Assembly (NCBI GenBank): GCA_025936205.1
Contig: JAICTU010000051.1
Location: 1-26,790 of the forward strand
Direction: 5' to 3'
Source of the DNA: Polyangiaceae bacterium
GTDB lineage: Bacteria > Myxococcota > Polyangia > Polyangiales > Polyangiaceae
DNA length: 26,790 nucleotides
Below the pieces are notes generated by a model, which worked only from the letters and a program-made list of their open reading frames with translations, made no database searches and was not told the DNA's origin. Position 1 is the first letter of the stretch; every line of letters begins with the position of its first letter. Shown here in pieces: positions 25,362 through 26,790 of the stretch. The position numbers were made by a program, and so were the translations under genes.

Positions 25362-25533
25362 CGGGCCTCCTTCGCTCGTCTCGAGCCGGCAGTATGAACT
25401 GGTCACGCCGGGCCACCAAGGGACGACACAGAGTTCCGAGCACGAAACGCGCGAGTCTGACATCAGCGCGAGCCGTCCACCTGGCCTGCAGCTCTCGCTA
25501 TCTTCGCAGCCAGGGCCACTGTATCGTCAACGC

Positions 25534-26790
25534 ATGGCGCTCAGGGGGGAGGCGCACGGCGGGAGCCTTCCGCTCGCGCCATCGCGAAGCGAAAGAGTCC
25601 GGCGAAGCCTGGGGCTGCGGCGGCACGGTCGTGCGCGGCGCCGCGAGCGGCACAGCCGCTGGCGCTGGCTGGCATGGCTTGCCGGTAGCCTGGCGCTCTT
25701 GCTGGGCCTGCTCGCCGCGCTCGTGGTGTGGCTCGGTCACCACCTGGAACAGTCCTGGATCAAGCCACGGATCATCGCGCTGGTGAAGGCACAGACCGGG
25801 CTCGATATCGACTACACGGGCGTCGATCTCTCGCTGCTCAGCGGTCTGCGCTCCGACTCGCTGCGCGTGCTCACGCCGCCAGCGCTGTCGGCGGGCGCGG
25901 ATACCTTTCTGCGCGTCGAGGGGCTGGAGCTCGCGTGGCGGCCCTGGGCGCTCGCTTCCGGATCGATCGAAGCGCGCTCGCTGCACGTCGGCAACATCGA
26001 GCTGGTTCTGGTCAGCGACGAGCACGGCCGCAGCACGCGCAGCGAGTTGTTCCCGCCGCGCCCGGACCCAAGCCCTGCGCCCCGCTCGCACCTCTCACAA
26101 TCGCTGGTGAAGCTGCCGCGCTTCGCCCTCGGGCGCCTTCAGATCGACGCCATCCGCTTGCGTTTCGTCGAGCTGAACAGAGGTCTACCCGTGCGCAGCG
26201 CCGAGCTGGAGGCGCTGGGCGTGCTCGGCAGCGTGCACAGCGGCGCTCAGGGCCTCGCCGGCACGGAGTTGCGCGTCGCGGGCGCTCCCGCGCTGCAGCT
26301 CGTGCTGCGCGAGGGCGAACGGCGGCGTCATGTCGATCTGGCGCTGGCGCTCAGCGCCGAGGCGCTCGGCTCGGACGCGCTGCGCCTGCGCGCGCGGCTG
26401 GATCTGACGGAGCAAGATCTGGCGCCGGGCTGGCCCCGGTCCGCGGAGCTGCTCGCGCTCGACGCGACGCTGCGCTTCGACGCCGCGGCAGGCCGGACCT
26501 CGCTCGAGCTGCCGGAGTTGCAGGCGCTGGCAGGGACGATCTCGCTGGCGACGCGCAGCGACATCTTCGATGCGGGAGAGCCGCGCGTGGTCACGAACGG
26601 CAGCGCGGCGGTGCACCTCGCCGCTGTGGACCTGGCGGCCCTGCCGCCAGCGGGGTTGCCGCGCGCGGCTCTGCCTGCGCCCCTGCGCGGGCTCTCGCTC
26701 GGCGCGCTCGATCTGGAGCTGAAGGCGCGCGAGCTCTCCGTGCAATGCCTCTCCGGACGATGTGCGCGCGTCGAGGGGGAGCTCGACGCG
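25534..26790 (+). CDS. AsmA/TamB-like inner-membrane-anchored envelope protein, N-terminal part
   Basis: From ATG 25534 the frame runs open to the right edge (419 codons), so the C-terminus is missing. The N-terminus is very Arg-rich, followed by a single membrane segment (about residues 46-67, WLAWLAGSLALLLGLLAAL). Then comes a periplasmic beta-rich region typical of AsmA/DUF748/TamB proteins: LVKAQTGLDIDYTGVDLSLL, LRVEGLELAWRPWALASG and SIEARSLHVGNIELVL. This family forms long lipid-conducting beta-grooves between inner and outer membrane. Codon use (third-position G/C, strong on both sides of the TM) supports coding. No SD is clear before 25534, and the gap from the divergent Rieske gene is 172 bp. 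Whether it is TamB or a shorter AsmA-like protein cannot be told from the fragment. Confidence 0.8.
   Translation, partial: MALRGEAHGGSLPLAPSRSERVRRSLGLRRHGRARRRERHSRWRWLAWLAGSLALLLGLLAALVVWLGHHLEQSWIKPRIIALVKAQTGLDIDYTGVDLSLLSGLRSDSLRVLTPPALSAGADTFLRVEGLELAWRPWALASGSIEARSLHVGNIELVLVSDEHGRSTRSELFPPRPDPSPAPRSHLSQSLVKLPRFALGRLQIDAIRLRFVELNRGLPVRSAELEALGVLGSVHSGAQGLAGTELRVAGAPALQLVLREGERRRHVDLALALSAEALGSDALRLRARLDLTEQDLAPGWPRSAELLALDATLRFDAAAGRTSLELPELQALAGTISLATRSDIFDAGEPRVVTNGSAAVHLAAVDLAALPPAGLPRAALPAPLRGLSLGALDLELKARELSVQCLSGRCARVEGELDA

Overview
The window is very GC-rich, gene-dense bacterial DNA. Gene content and style suggest a myxobacterium of the Sorangium/Polyangium kind: an FHA plus winged-helix regulator, carboxypeptidase-regulatory-like surface proteins, PpiC lipoproteins, a cytochrome P460 and PixA proteins. 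This is an inference from gene style; no rRNA or other decisive marker is present.

Layout. Positions 1-4260 are housekeeping: the 3' part of argJ, a small excisionase-type HTH gene facing yqgE, a 15-bp minisatellite running off the yqgE stop codon, tRNA-Ala(CGC) on the minus strand, and dnaK closed by a strong intrinsic terminator. Positions 4497-4630 hold tRNA-Arg(CCG) with a good promoter. Positions 5067-9269 hold envelope genes: a membrane-anchored multi-domain carboxypeptidase-regulatory-like protein, a small four-cysteine secreted protein, and a lipoprotein with two parvulin-like domains.

Positions 9429-17598 are the most interesting part. Tightly spaced plus-strand genes with good ribosome binding sites encode three proteins resembling the Clostridium P47/OrfX (TULIP-fold) family, at 448, 707 and 474 aa. 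They are followed by two paralogous PixA/AidA-type inclusion body proteins, an unrecognised 117-aa protein, a perfect 14-bp hairpin, an FHA plus winged-helix regulator, and a cytochrome P460-family protein. P47, OrfX2 and OrfX3 are best known as accessory proteins beside botulinum-type neurotoxins. Here they stand without any visible toxin gene and are joined to PixA proteins, which looks like a distinct and probably undescribed module.

Positions 17671-21449 are a minus-strand run: an H-NS-type DNA-binding protein, a GH15 glycosidase, a GNAT acetyltransferase and an M23-type peptidase. A short-chain dehydrogenase-like gene diverges from the H-NS gene and converges, with a 4-bp overlap, on a CobW-type GTPase. 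A Rieske plus FAD/NAD reductase follows on the minus strand. The 5' part of an AsmA/TamB-like membrane protein runs off the right edge.

All coordinates, motifs and spacings were read by eye. Family assignments rest on recognised motifs, not on database searches.
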